Origin: Schaalia odontolytica
Lineage (GTDB): Bacteria; Actinomycetota; Actinomycetes; Actinomycetales; Actinomycetaceae
Length of the DNA stretch: 64,000 nt
NCBI RefSeq assembly: GCF_024584435.1
Contig: NZ_CP102197.1
Location: 744,001 to 808,000, forward strand
Reading direction: 5' to 3'
How positions within the stretch are numbered: the first letter of the stretch is position 1; each line of letters begins with the position of its first letter. Shown here in pieces: positions 48,768-56,920 of the stretch. The position numbers were made by a program, and so were the translations under genes. Under the pieces are notes generated by a model. The model saw nothing but the letters and a program-made list of their open reading frames with translations, made no database searches and was not told the DNA's origin.

Positions 48768-49573
48768 GCGCGCGCTCCCTTCACGCCCGACGCCAGCTCG
48801 CGTGCCAGCCCCCCGAGGGCACGCAGGCCTCGCTCACCGTCGTCGTCGAACAGAGTCTTGACGAGGGCCGAACCGACGATCACGCCATCAGCGTACGCCC
48901 CGATCTCGCGGGCTTGGGAACCGTTGGAGACGCCCAGCCCGACGCACACCCGCGTTGCGCCGGCTTGCCGCGTGCGGGCCACCACGTCGGCGGTGTGCGC
49001 CCCGACCGAGGCGCGGGCGCCGGTCACCCCCATCGACGAGGCGGCGTAGACCCATCCGCGCGAATGCTCCGCGATCAGGCGGAGGCGATGGGAAGGCGAG
49101 GAGGGCGCGCTCAGGTAGATGCGCTCCAAGTCGTGAGCATCGGAGGCCGCCTCCCACTGCGTCCCCTCCTCCGGAGGCAGGTCCGGCGTGATGAGACCGG
49201 AGCCTCCGACCGCAGCCAGGTCGGCGGCGAAGCGTTCGACGCCCCACCATTCGACGGGGTTCCAGTAGGTCATGACGCACGTGGCCACGCCGTAGCTGGT
49301 GAGTTCATCAACGGCGTGAAACAGGTCCTCAATGTGCGTGCCACGCTCCAGCGCCGCGACACTCGCCCGCTGAATCGTTGGCCCATCCATGCCCGGATCG
49401 GAATAGGGGAAGCCCAGCTCGATCACGTCAACGCCGTTGTCCGCCAGGACCTTCCCCGCGTGGATCGAGGCATCAACCGACGGGAAGCCGACGGGAAGGT
49501 AGCCGATGAGAGCGGCATCGCCGCGCTCCTTCGCCGCGTCAATGACCGCGGACGAACGAGGTGCTCGCGTCAT
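48764..49573 (-). CDS. trpA: Tryptophan synthase alpha chain
   Basis: 269 residues from MTRAPRSSAVIDAAKERGDA, ATG one base after the trpB stop with GAGGAG upstream. It cleaves indole-3-glycerol phosphate and channels indole to TrpB. Catalytic segment VIELGFPYSDPGMDGPTIQR carries the active-site Glu and Asp; phosphate-site GVTGARASVG and VCVGLGVSNGSQA follow. The open frame upstream is shadow of trpB. Confidence 0.96.
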   Translation of the reverse strand: MTRAPRSSAVIDAAKERGDAALIGYLPVGFPSVDASIHAGKVLADNGVDVIELGFPYSDPGMDGPTIQRASVAALERGTHIEDLFHAVDELTSYGVATCVMTYWNPVEWWGVERFAADLAAVGGSGLITPDLPPEEGTQWEAASDAHDLERIYLSAPSSPSHRLRLIAEHSRGWVYAASSMGVTGARASVGAHTADVVARTRQAGATRVCVGLGVSNGSQAREIGAYADGVIVGSALVKTLFDDDGERGLRALGGLARELASGVKGARA

Positions 49574-49574
49574 G

Positions 49575-50870
49575 TTACTTCTCCTCTTCGCTCTCAAGCA
49601 CGGCGACGCCGGTCGGTCCCGCGCTCGGGTCGATGATCTGCAGCTTCGCGCGCCCGTAGCCAAACCAGCGTGCGGCGGTGTCCACGTCCTTGTCGCCGCG
49701 CCCCGACACCGTCACGATAGCGATCGGTTCCTCGCCGGGACGGAAGGGACCTGCGGCCTCGACCCGTTCGAGGGCCCACCTGCGTACGCCCGCCAGGGCG
49801 TGCGAGGACTCGATGGCCGGGATGATGCCCTCGGAGCGCGACAGCCTCAGGAAGGCGTCCATGGCCTCGGCATCCGAGACCGGGATATAGGACGCACGGC
49901 CCGAACGCGCCAACCACGCGTGCTGGGGTCCAACCCCCGGGTAGTCCAGGCCGGCAGAAATGGAGTGTGACGCCTTGGTTTGTCCGTCGCGTTCCTGCAG
50001 AACGAACGTGCGCGAGCCGTGCAAAACCCCGACCTGATCGGCCGTAATCGAGGCGGCGTGGCGTCCCGTCTCGAAGCCATCACCGGCAGCCTCACACCCC
50101 AGCAGTTCAACGCTCGGATCGTCGATGAAAGCAGTGAAGGAGCCGATCGCGTTGGATCCGCCACCCACGCATGCAACCACGACGTCGGGCAGGCGCCCCT
50201 CGGTGGCGAGAAGCTGAGCGCGAGCCTCGTCGCCGATGACGCGCTGTAGGTCGCGCACCAGCTCCGGGAAGGGGTGCGGCCCCGCGGCCGTTCCGAAAAT
50301 GTAGTTGGTCGTCTCCGCGTTGGTCACCCAGTCCCGGAATGCCTCGTTGATGGCGTCTTTGAGGGTCGCTGATCCGGCGGTCACGGCGATGACCTCCGCC
50401 CCGAGCATCTGCATGCGCGCAACGTTCAGGGCCTGCCGCTCCGTGTCCTCGCGCCCCATGTAGATCGTGCATTCGAGCCCGAGGAGGGCAGCAGCCGTGG
50501 CGGTGGCAACGCCGTGCTGTCCGGCGCCTGTCTCAGCGATGACGCGCGTCTTTCCGATCTCCTTGGTCAGCAGGGCCTGGCCGAGAACGTTGTTGATCTT
50601 GTGCGAGCCGGTGTGGTTGAGATCCTCGCGCTTGAGGAACACCCGGACCCCGCCCAGATCCGAGGCAAAGCGGGGCGCTTCGGTCAGCAGCGAGGGCCGA
50701 CCCGCGTAGTTCGCCAGGAGGTCACGAAGCCGACGCTGAAAGGACCGATCGCGCCACAGGCGCTTCCACGCCACCTCGACCTCCTCGAGGGGACCCATGA
50801 GCGACTCCGCAACGAAACGCCCGCCAAAGTCCCCGAAGTACGGCCCCGACACGAAGTTATCGGCTTCCAT
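49575..50870 (-). CDS. trpB: Tryptophan synthase beta chain
   Basis: 431 residues from the ATG that shares one base with the trpC stop (TGATG); a GTG immediately before would add one residue. It condenses indole and serine with PLP. Signs: [19 protein letters not shown] Lys in [28 protein letters not shown] (phosphate of PLP) and [14 protein letters not shown]. Part of the coupled trpC-trpB-trpA-lgt series. Confidence 0.96.
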   Translation of the reverse strand: MEADNFVSGPYFGDFGGRFVAESLMGPLEEVEVAWKRLWRDRSFQRRLRDLLANYAGRPSLLTEAPRFASDLGGVRVFLKREDLNHTGSHKINNVLGQALLTKEIGKTRVIAETGAGQHGVATATAAALLGLECTIYMGREDTERQALNVARMQMLGAEVIAVTAGSATLKDAINEAFRDWVTNAETTNYIFGTAAGPHPFPELVRDLQRVIGDEARAQLLATEGRLPDVVVACVGGGSNAIGSFTAFIDDPSVELLGCEAAGDGFETGRHAASITADQVGVLHGSRTFVLQERDGQTKASHSISAGLDYPGVGPQHAWLARSGRASYIPVSDAEAMDAFLRLSRSEGIIPAIESSHALAGVRRWALERVEAAGPFRPGEEPIAIVTVSGRGDKDVDTAARWFGYGRAKLQIIDPSAGPTGVAVLESEEEK

Positions 50871-51718
50871 CACTGTCCTTCCTGACGCGCCGCAGCGACG
50901 CGCGCCTTGCGATCCGTTCGCAGGGCGGGGTGCTGCCCGGCGCTCACCATGTCCTGAATGCTTGAGCGCGGATCACCGGAGGTCACGAGCGCCTCCCCCA
51001 CGAGCACCGCATCCGCCCCCCACTTCGCGTACTCGAAGACGTCGTGCGCGGTGGCCACACCCGACTCCGCGACGGCTACGACCTCCTGAGGAATCACGTC
51101 GATGACCTGCTCAACGGTGGAACGATCGACCTCGAGGGTCTTCAGGTTGCGGGCGTTGACACCGATAATCGAGGCCCCCGCATCGAGCGCGCGCAGCGCC
51201 TCCAAACGCGAATGGGTTTCGACGAGAGCTTCCATGCCAAGCGAGCGCGTGCGTTCCAGGAGCGAGACGAGCACGTTCTGTTCGAGCGCTGCGACGATTA
51301 GCAGGACAAGGTCGGCGCCGTGAGCGCGCGCCTCGTGAATCTGGTAGGGCGTGACGATGAAGTCCTTGCGCAGTACGGGAATGTCCACGGCCGCGCGGAC
51401 GGCGTCAAGATCGGCGAGGGATCCGCCGAAGCGGCGTTGCTCCGTCAGAACGGAGACGACCGAGGCACCCCCGGCCTCGTACAGGGATGCGAGGGCAGCG
51501 GGATCGGGAATCGCCGCGAGCCTTCCCTTCGACGGCGAGGAGCGCTTGACCTCGGAGATGATCTTGACGGCGCCGTCGCGGCCACGCAGTGCACCCAGCG
51601 CATCCTTCGCCTCGGGAACGGTCGCCTCGATCTCCTTGAGGCTGCTCAGGGGGAGGCGATCCTCGCGCTCTTTCAGGTCCTCGCGGACCCCCACAATGAT
51701 GTCATCGAGAACGCTCAC
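50870..51718 (-). CDS. trpC: Indole-3-glycerol phosphate synthase
   Basis: 282 residues, GTG start with AAAGGG upstream. A TIM barrel that closes the pyrrole ring of the anthranilate-derived CdRP. Evidence: [13 protein letters not shown] (catalytic Lys), [32 protein letters not shown] (catalytic Lys) and [16 protein letters not shown]. Monofunctional: no fused TrpF domain. Separated from trpE by 88 bases; trpD, trpG and trpF are not in the window. Confidence 0.96.
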   Translation of the reverse strand: MSVLDDIIVGVREDLKEREDRLPLSSLKEIEATVPEAKDALGALRGRDGAVKIISEVKRSSPSKGRLAAIPDPAALASLYEAGGASVVSVLTEQRRFGGSLADLDAVRAAVDIPVLRKDFIVTPYQIHEARAHGADLVLLIVAALEQNVLVSLLERTRSLGMEALVETHSRLEALRALDAGASIIGVNARNLKTLEVDRSTVEQVIDVIPQEVVAVAESGVATAHDVFEYAKWGADAVLVGEALVTSGDPRSSIQDMVSAGQHPALRTDRKARVAAARQEGQ

Positions 51719-51806
51719 GACGCTACCCTTTCACCAGCAACTACGACAACACAGACAAGGCTAGCGAATATCGGGCTTGCCCCGCTTGATCGTCCCGCCG
51801 TGCGTG

Positions 51807-53372
51807 TCACGACAGGGGAACCAACGTCGATGCCCGCACGACGGCCTCGAGAGCTGCGGCGGCTTTGTTTCGCGACTCCTCGTACTCCAGTGCCGGCACC
51901 GAGTCGGCGACGAGTCCTGCGCCCGCCTGGACCGACGCCACCCCGTCCCTCAGGGCGGCCGTCCGAATCGCGATCGCCAAGTCGGCGTCCCCCGACAGGT
52001 CGAAGTAGCCCACCACGCCGCCGTAGACCCCGCGCGCGGCCGGTTCGAAGTCGTCGATCAGCTGGATCGCGCGCGGCTTGGGGGCTCCCGACAGGGTTCC
52101 GGCGGGGAAGGTCGCAACCAGCGCGTCGAGGGCGTCCACGTCCGGGCGCATCACGCCGGTCACGGTCGAGGAAATGTGCTGGATGTGAGAGAAACGTTTG
52201 AGCTCCATCAGCGTGGAAACCTCAACCGAGGCCGGCTCGCACACCTTGGACAGGTCGTTGCGTGCCAGGTCCACGAGCATGACGTGCTCCGACAGCTCCT
52301 TGGGATCCTCCAGCAGTTCCGCCGCCAGCCGATGATCCTCGGAAGAATCCGCGCCCCGCGGGCGGGAACCGGCGATCGGATAGGTCCACACGCGACGCCT
52401 CTCGGCTCGAACGAGCGTTTCCGGGGACGAGCCGACGACCTCAAAGTGGCCACCGACGCCGTCGGGCAGGTCCAGGAAGTACATGTAGGGCGACGGGTTG
52501 ATCGTGCGCAGCACCCGGTATACGTCGATCCCGCTGGCGCGGGTCGCCACATCGAGACGCTGCGAGACGACTATCTGGAAGGCATCGCCCTCCCTGATCG
52601 CGCGCTTGGCCGCGTTGACCGACGATTCGAAGTCCTCGCGCGCGGTGCGCTGGCGAACCTGAGGAGGATTGTCCCCGCTGGCACCGAGCACCGCCGGAGG
52701 GAAGGGCGCCGCGAGCTGAGCCGTCATCGCGTCGAGACGGTCGATCGCGCGATCGTAGGCCACGTCCACGCCGTCGTCCGAGCCGTTAAGGTTCCACGCG
52801 ATCGCCATCAGATACACGGAGCCGGTGGCGTGGTCGATGGCCGCGACCTCGGTAGCGAGCACCAGTGCGGCGTCCGGAATATCGGATTCCCTGGGAGCAG
52901 TCGCCACCAGGGTGGGCTCCCACTCGGGGATAATCCCCCACCCGAGCGACCCGACGAGCGCACCGCTCAGTGGCGGCATCCCCTCGATAGCCGGAGCTGC
53001 GAGCTCCTCGAGCGCCGAGTGAACAACCTCGAGAAAGCTCCCCTCACGTAGGGCTCCCTCGGGATGGGCACCCACCCACTGCGCCCGGCCGTCACGGGCC
53101 ACGATCGCTCCAGCACTCGAGGCGCCGACGAAGGACCAGCGTCCCCAGGATCCGCCGTGTTCGGCGGACTCGAGGATAAAGCTCCCGTAGTCTCCATGGG
53201 CAAGCTGGCGGTAGACACCGACCGCGCTGAGCTCGTCGGCGAGCACCCGCCGAACGACGGGGATCACGCGCCGCGAGCACGCAAGGGAACGAAAGACATC
53301 GCGCGGCGGCCACGTCTGTCCCCATTCGAGGCTCACGGGCTCACACTGATGCGAAGGCGTCGAGGTACTCAC
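51807..53372 (-). CDS. trpE: Anthranilate synthase component I
   Basis: 521 residues from GTG 53372. It converts chorismate to anthranilate with glutamine amidotransferase TrpG. The tryptophan feedback motif is present as FILESAEHG (LLES type), and the chorismate-binding core has RNDLSKVCEP, GTLSGAPKPRAIQLID and IQAGAG-like VQAGAGLVADS. The upstream open frame to 54065 is shadow of the peptidase gene. No leader peptide rich in Trp is visible upstream. Confidence 0.95.
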   Translation of the reverse strand: MSTSTPSHQCEPVSLEWGQTWPPRDVFRSLACSRRVIPVVRRVLADELSAVGVYRQLAHGDYGSFILESAEHGGSWGRWSFVGASSAGAIVARDGRAQWVGAHPEGALREGSFLEVVHSALEELAAPAIEGMPPLSGALVGSLGWGIIPEWEPTLVATAPRESDIPDAALVLATEVAAIDHATGSVYLMAIAWNLNGSDDGVDVAYDRAIDRLDAMTAQLAAPFPPAVLGASGDNPPQVRQRTAREDFESSVNAAKRAIREGDAFQIVVSQRLDVATRASGIDVYRVLRTINPSPYMYFLDLPDGVGGHFEVVGSSPETLVRAERRRVWTYPIAGSRPRGADSSEDHRLAAELLEDPKELSEHVMLVDLARNDLSKVCEPASVEVSTLMELKRFSHIQHISSTVTGVMRPDVDALDALVATFPAGTLSGAPKPRAIQLIDDFEPAARGVYGGVVGYFDLSGDADLAIAIRTAALRDGVASVQAGAGLVADSVPALEYEESRNKAAAALEAVVRASTLVPLS

Positions 53373-53437
53373 GGTCTCATTGTCCCATTCCCGCCCCGCA
53401 TCGGCCCGCCGGGTCCACGATGAGGGTGGCAAGGCCC

Positions 53438-54130
53438 CTAGAGCCAGTCGGGGACGACTCCCCACGCGATCGTTCCCACGAGTGCGGACCCAATCATCCA
53501 CGGTCCCATTGCGACGCGCGACTTCGTGCCAGCCGAACCCACGACGATCTTCCACAGGGCGGCCACCCCCGCCGAGACGAAGGAAAGCACGAGGGCAAAG
53601 ACGGCGGCGTGCATCCCCACCGATCCGACCATGGCCCCCAGGACGGGCGCAAGCTTCACGTCGCCCCCACCCATTCCGCCCGGAAGGCGATTCAGCACCC
53701 AGATCGGCACGAGCCAGATGAGCGCTCCGATGAGGCTCCCGCTCAGCCGCTCCTGCCACAGGGGCGAGATCACGGCGCCAATGACGATACCGGCAGCGAC
53801 ACCAATCCCCATGACCAGCGTGTAGGCATTGGGCAGGCGATGGGTGCGCGCATCGACATAGGCGCTCAGGGCGCCAACCATGGACACGACCAGGACAGCC
53901 GGTATCCCGGGGCGCATCTGGGCGGCCACGAAGGAGACGGCACCGACGAGGGCTGCCACCCAGACGATGGCGTTGCGCGTCAGCGGGGTTTGCGTCGCCT
54001 CGACGAAGTAGCGCCGCTGGATTCTCCATCCCGAGCGCCACAGCCACACCAGGACGGTGACCCACGTGAGGAAACCCGACACAAGCGACAGGTCCGCGCT
54101 GATACGAGGCGGAAGCAAACCAACGATCAT
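53438..54130 (-). CDS. A24-family prepilin peptidase
   Basis: 230 residues from MIVGLLPPR, ATG overlapping the aroE stop (ATGA). A multi-helix membrane aspartyl protease: first catalytic Asp in YVDARTHRLPNAYTLVM and second in GGMGGGDVKLAPVLGAMVG. It cleaves leader peptides of type IV or Tad-type pilins. No methylase domain and no pilin genes nearby in this window, so substrates are elsewhere. Coupled to aroE, mltG and ruvX upstream. Confidence 0.85.
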   Translation of the reverse strand: MIVGLLPPRISADLSLVSGFLTWVTVLVWLWRSGWRIQRRYFVEATQTPLTRNAIVWVAALVGAVSFVAAQMRPGIPAVLVVSMVGALSAYVDARTHRLPNAYTLVMGIGVAAGIVIGAVISPLWQERLSGSLIGALIWLVPIWVLNRLPGGMGGGDVKLAPVLGAMVGSVGMHAAVFALVLSFVSAGVAALWKIVVGSAGTKSRVAMGPWMIGSALVGTIAWGVVPDWL

Positions 54131-54996
54131 GCGCGCGCCCCCGCCCCGCTCTCGCGCGCCCGACGGGCCAGTTCCTCGTGGAGGGCGTGTCTCATCACGT
54201 CCGGATCCGGGCTTCTGCCCGTCATGAGCTGCACCTGGGATGCTCCCTGAAAGACCAGCATGTCGGTGCCCTCGGCGACGACGGCCCCGGAGCGCTCGAA
54301 CGCGGCGCGCAGCGCGGTCTCCCGCGGAGAGTAGACGACGTCGAGAAGAACCTGGCGCTCGGTCGGGGCAAGGAACGAGGCGAGGGGGTCCGCTGCGCCC
54401 GCCGGGAGCGTCGAGATCAACAGGTCCACGCCTGCGGCGGCCCGAGCGACGGCACCCATGTCCGCCCACGGGATCTGCTCAATGACGACCCCGAGGCGGG
54501 AGGCGGCCGCGATCACGGATCCGGGACCCGCGAAACGGCGCGCCGCCACACTCGTCCTCGTGATGCCGAGCTCGCCAAGCGCAGCCAGAGCCGACGAGGC
54601 CGTCGCCCGCGCCCCCAGCACCAGGACAGACGCGGGGTGGGGGACGCCGGAGCGCGCGCACGCGCGACGAATTGCCGAGGCAATGCCGGTGACATCCGTG
54701 TTAAATCCGGCGAGTACCCCCGCGGAAGGCACGACCGTATTGACCGCACCAACCGCGCTCGCGAGCGGATCAATCGCGTCAAGGAGGGGCATCACCGCCT
54801 GCTTGCAGGGCATCGTCACCGACAGGCCGCCGCATCGCGCATCAATGCCGCCGATCAGCGCGGGCAGATTGTCCCTGTCGCACTCGATGCGCCGATACTC
54901 CCACCCGCTGATCCCGAGCGCCTCCCAGGCTGCCCGGTGAATCACCGGGGACAGCGAGTGCTCGATCGGGGAACCGATAACGCCGGCCCATGTCAT
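54127..54996 (-). CDS. aroE: Shikimate dehydrogenase
   Basis: 289 residues from MTWAGVIGSPIEHSLSPVIH. It reduces 3-dehydroshikimate to shikimate. Shikimate-site GSPIEHSLSP, catalytic Lys in VTMPCKQAV and Asp in FNTDVTG are present. The nucleotide loop reads VLGARATASSALAAL, with Arg where the usual glycine-rich loop has a second Gly; cofactor handling may be altered. ATG overlaps the mltG stop (ATGA) and its own stop overlaps the peptidase gene. Confidence 0.93.
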   Translation of the reverse strand: MTWAGVIGSPIEHSLSPVIHRAAWEALGISGWEYRRIECDRDNLPALIGGIDARCGGLSVTMPCKQAVMPLLDAIDPLASAVGAVNTVVPSAGVLAGFNTDVTGIASAIRRACARSGVPHPASVLVLGARATASSALAALGELGITRTSVAARRFAGPGSVIAAASRLGVVIEQIPWADMGAVARAAAGVDLLISTLPAGAADPLASFLAPTERQVLLDVVYSPRETALRAAFERSGAVVAEGTDMLVFQGASQVQLMTGRSPDPDVMRHALHEELARRARESGAGARA

Positions 54997-56435
54997 GATG
55001 CGGAACACACCTTGGGGTTGGCCGCGCAATACTCCACGAACTTCTGGCGGTTCTGTTCCTGCTCCTCCAAGGTGGAGGCGAAGAGCGTCTCTCCCGTATC
55101 GAGGTTCACGGTGACGAAGTAGAGCCAGGTTCCCTCAGCGGGATTCAAAACCGCTTTGATCGCCTTCTCGCTGGGCTGGCCGATGGGGGTCGGCGGCAAA
55201 CCGGCGTGCAGGCGAGTGTTGTAGGGGTTGTCGTTGTCGAGGTCCGCCTGATCGGGGACCCCGCTCGTCTTGCCGACGCCGTAGAGAACGGTCGAGTCCA
55301 TTCCGAGCAGGCCCTTGGTCTCTCCCTCCGTGTCCGCCAGGCGGTTGTCGATGACGCGAGCGACCATCGGCATGTACTTGTCGATGTTCATCTCTCCATC
55401 AACGATCGACGCCTTGATGAGCACGGTCTCGCGATCTGATGGTGCAACGCCAAGGCGATCAAGTTCCTGAACGGTGCCGGCCACCATACGCGCGATCACT
55501 GTTGTGGGCGTATCGTCCTCGGATACCTCGTACGAGCCCGGCAGCAACCATCCTTCGGCGTTTCCGCCGGCCTCGGAGGGCAGTCCGATGGCCTCGGTGT
55601 CAGCGAACGCGGCGTTCACCTCGGACTCGGCAACCCCCATGATGCTGACGATCCGCGCCTTGACCTCCGAAAGAGTCTGACCCGAGCCGATCGTGATCGT
55701 CGAATCGACCCGGTTGGTTTCATCCAGCAGGGCAGCCAGGGCTGCGGAGGCGCTCATCTGAAGCTTCAGGCGATACGTGCCGGGGCGGATCGACATGGCG
55801 GCCCGGTTCGTCTCAAACTGGCGCACGAAGGCACCCACCGACTTGACGACACCGGCGTCAACGAGTGTCTGACCGATCTGGCGGCCCGTTGCCTCCTCGT
55901 CGATCGTCACCTCGACGCTGCCGCTACCGGGCCCCGGAAAGTCGTCGGAGGACGTCGCCGACGAGCTCACCAGCTGGGTATACGCCAGGTAGCCCGCCCC
56001 GCTGACGAGGCCGAGGACCAGAAAGAGAACAAGGAAGGAACGGATGCGGGCACGCCGCTTGCGTTTGCGTGCCGCCCGGCGTTCGGCCGCGAGGCGCCGC
56101 GATCGCATGCCCGTCGTCTCCGAGGCCCCGTCGCGGAGCTTTGCGCCCGCAGAGCGCCTGTGTCGTCTGGCCTGGCCGCGGGAAGGCTGCGGGGCATCAG
56201 TGACATCGTCGAAAGTAAGAACGTCGGAGGGCTGGCGGGTCAGGCGCGTTCCCCGCACGGGTGTCTTATCGGGGTCGAGCGCCTCCGCTTCCTCCGGTTG
56301 CTTGCCCCGATCCGGGGCGGGGGTAGGCTCCGTTGTCGACGCCTGCTCCTCGAGGTGGGCGTCGGAGTAGACCTTGGGTTCACCGGAGTGAATCTCGCGG
56401 CGCGAGCGGAAAGGATATGCGGGAGGCGTACTCAT
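54993..56435 (-). CDS. mltG: Endolytic murein transglycosylase MltG
   Basis: 480 residues from MSTPPAYPFRSRREIHSG, ATG overlapping the ruvX stop (ATGA). A long basic, disordered cytoplasmic segment (about 1-135, ending AERRAARKRKRRARIRS) precedes one transmembrane helix (FLVLFLVLGLVSGAGYLAYT) and the extracytoplasmic LysM-like and YceG domains. The catalytic region reads LIKASIVDGEMNIDKYMPMV, keeping the Glu, with LGMDSTVLYGVG and NPYNTRLHAGLPPTPIGQPS downstream. It cuts nascent glycan strands. The long tail is typical of actinobacterial homologues. Confidence 0.93.
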   Translation of the reverse strand: MSTPPAYPFRSRREIHSGEPKVYSDAHLEEQASTTEPTPAPDRGKQPEEAEALDPDKTPVRGTRLTRQPSDVLTFDDVTDAPQPSRGQARRHRRSAGAKLRDGASETTGMRSRRLAAERRAARKRKRRARIRSFLVLFLVLGLVSGAGYLAYTQLVSSSATSSDDFPGPGSGSVEVTIDEEATGRQIGQTLVDAGVVKSVGAFVRQFETNRAAMSIRPGTYRLKLQMSASAALAALLDETNRVDSTITIGSGQTLSEVKARIVSIMGVAESEVNAAFADTEAIGLPSEAGGNAEGWLLPGSYEVSEDDTPTTVIARMVAGTVQELDRLGVAPSDRETVLIKASIVDGEMNIDKYMPMVARVIDNRLADTEGETKGLLGMDSTVLYGVGKTSGVPDQADLDNDNPYNTRLHAGLPPTPIGQPSEKAIKAVLNPAEGTWLYFVTVNLDTGETLFASTLEEQEQNRQKFVEYCAANPKVCSAS

Positions 56436-56920
56436 TGGGGCCTTCCTTCGTGATTGTCGAGGATGATCTCCTCGCCGGGCGCCCGACCGCTCATCCGTTC
56501 GAGCTCGAGAGCCTGTTCGAGGATGATCTGGGCTGCTACCTGGTCGATGACGCTGCGATGCTCGTGTTCGGGGACTCCGGACGCACGCAGCCGGGCGTGC
56601 GCTTGGTTGGAGGAGAGCCGCTCGTCGACCAACGCGACACGCACGCTCGGAATAAGCGTCTTCAGGCGGCGGGCGTACTTTCGAGCCCCCTTCGCCGACA
56701 CTCCCTCCCCGCCGCGCAGATGACGCGGGAGTCCAACGATCACCTCGAGGGCATCGTGCGCGCGCACGATGCCCTCGAGTCGGCGCAGATCGGAGGAGTC
56801 CGAGGCACGAAGAAGGGTCTCGACGGGCATCGTGAGGATGCCGTCGGGGTCGCACCGGCTGACGCCGACACGCACGGTGCCGACGTCAACACCGATGCGA
56901 ACTCCCCTGCGCAGGCTCAC
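56432..56920 (-). CDS. ruvX: Holliday junction resolvase-like YqgF/RuvX
   Basis: 162 residues. RNase H-fold: RIGVDVGTVRVGVSRCD at the N-terminus, VIVGLPRHLRGG, VALVDERLSSNQAHARL and a C-terminal DQVAAQIILEQAL. Implicated in 16S rRNA 5' maturation and resolvase-like activity. The GTG start overlaps the alaS stop (GTGA). The alaS-ruvX-mltG-aroE order is the canonical actinobacterial cluster. Confidence 0.93.
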   Translation of the reverse strand: MSLRRGVRIGVDVGTVRVGVSRCDPDGILTMPVETLLRASDSSDLRRLEGIVRAHDALEVIVGLPRHLRGGEGVSAKGARKYARRLKTLIPSVRVALVDERLSSNQAHARLRASGVPEHEHRSVIDQVAAQIILEQALELERMSGRAPGEEIILDNHEGRPQ

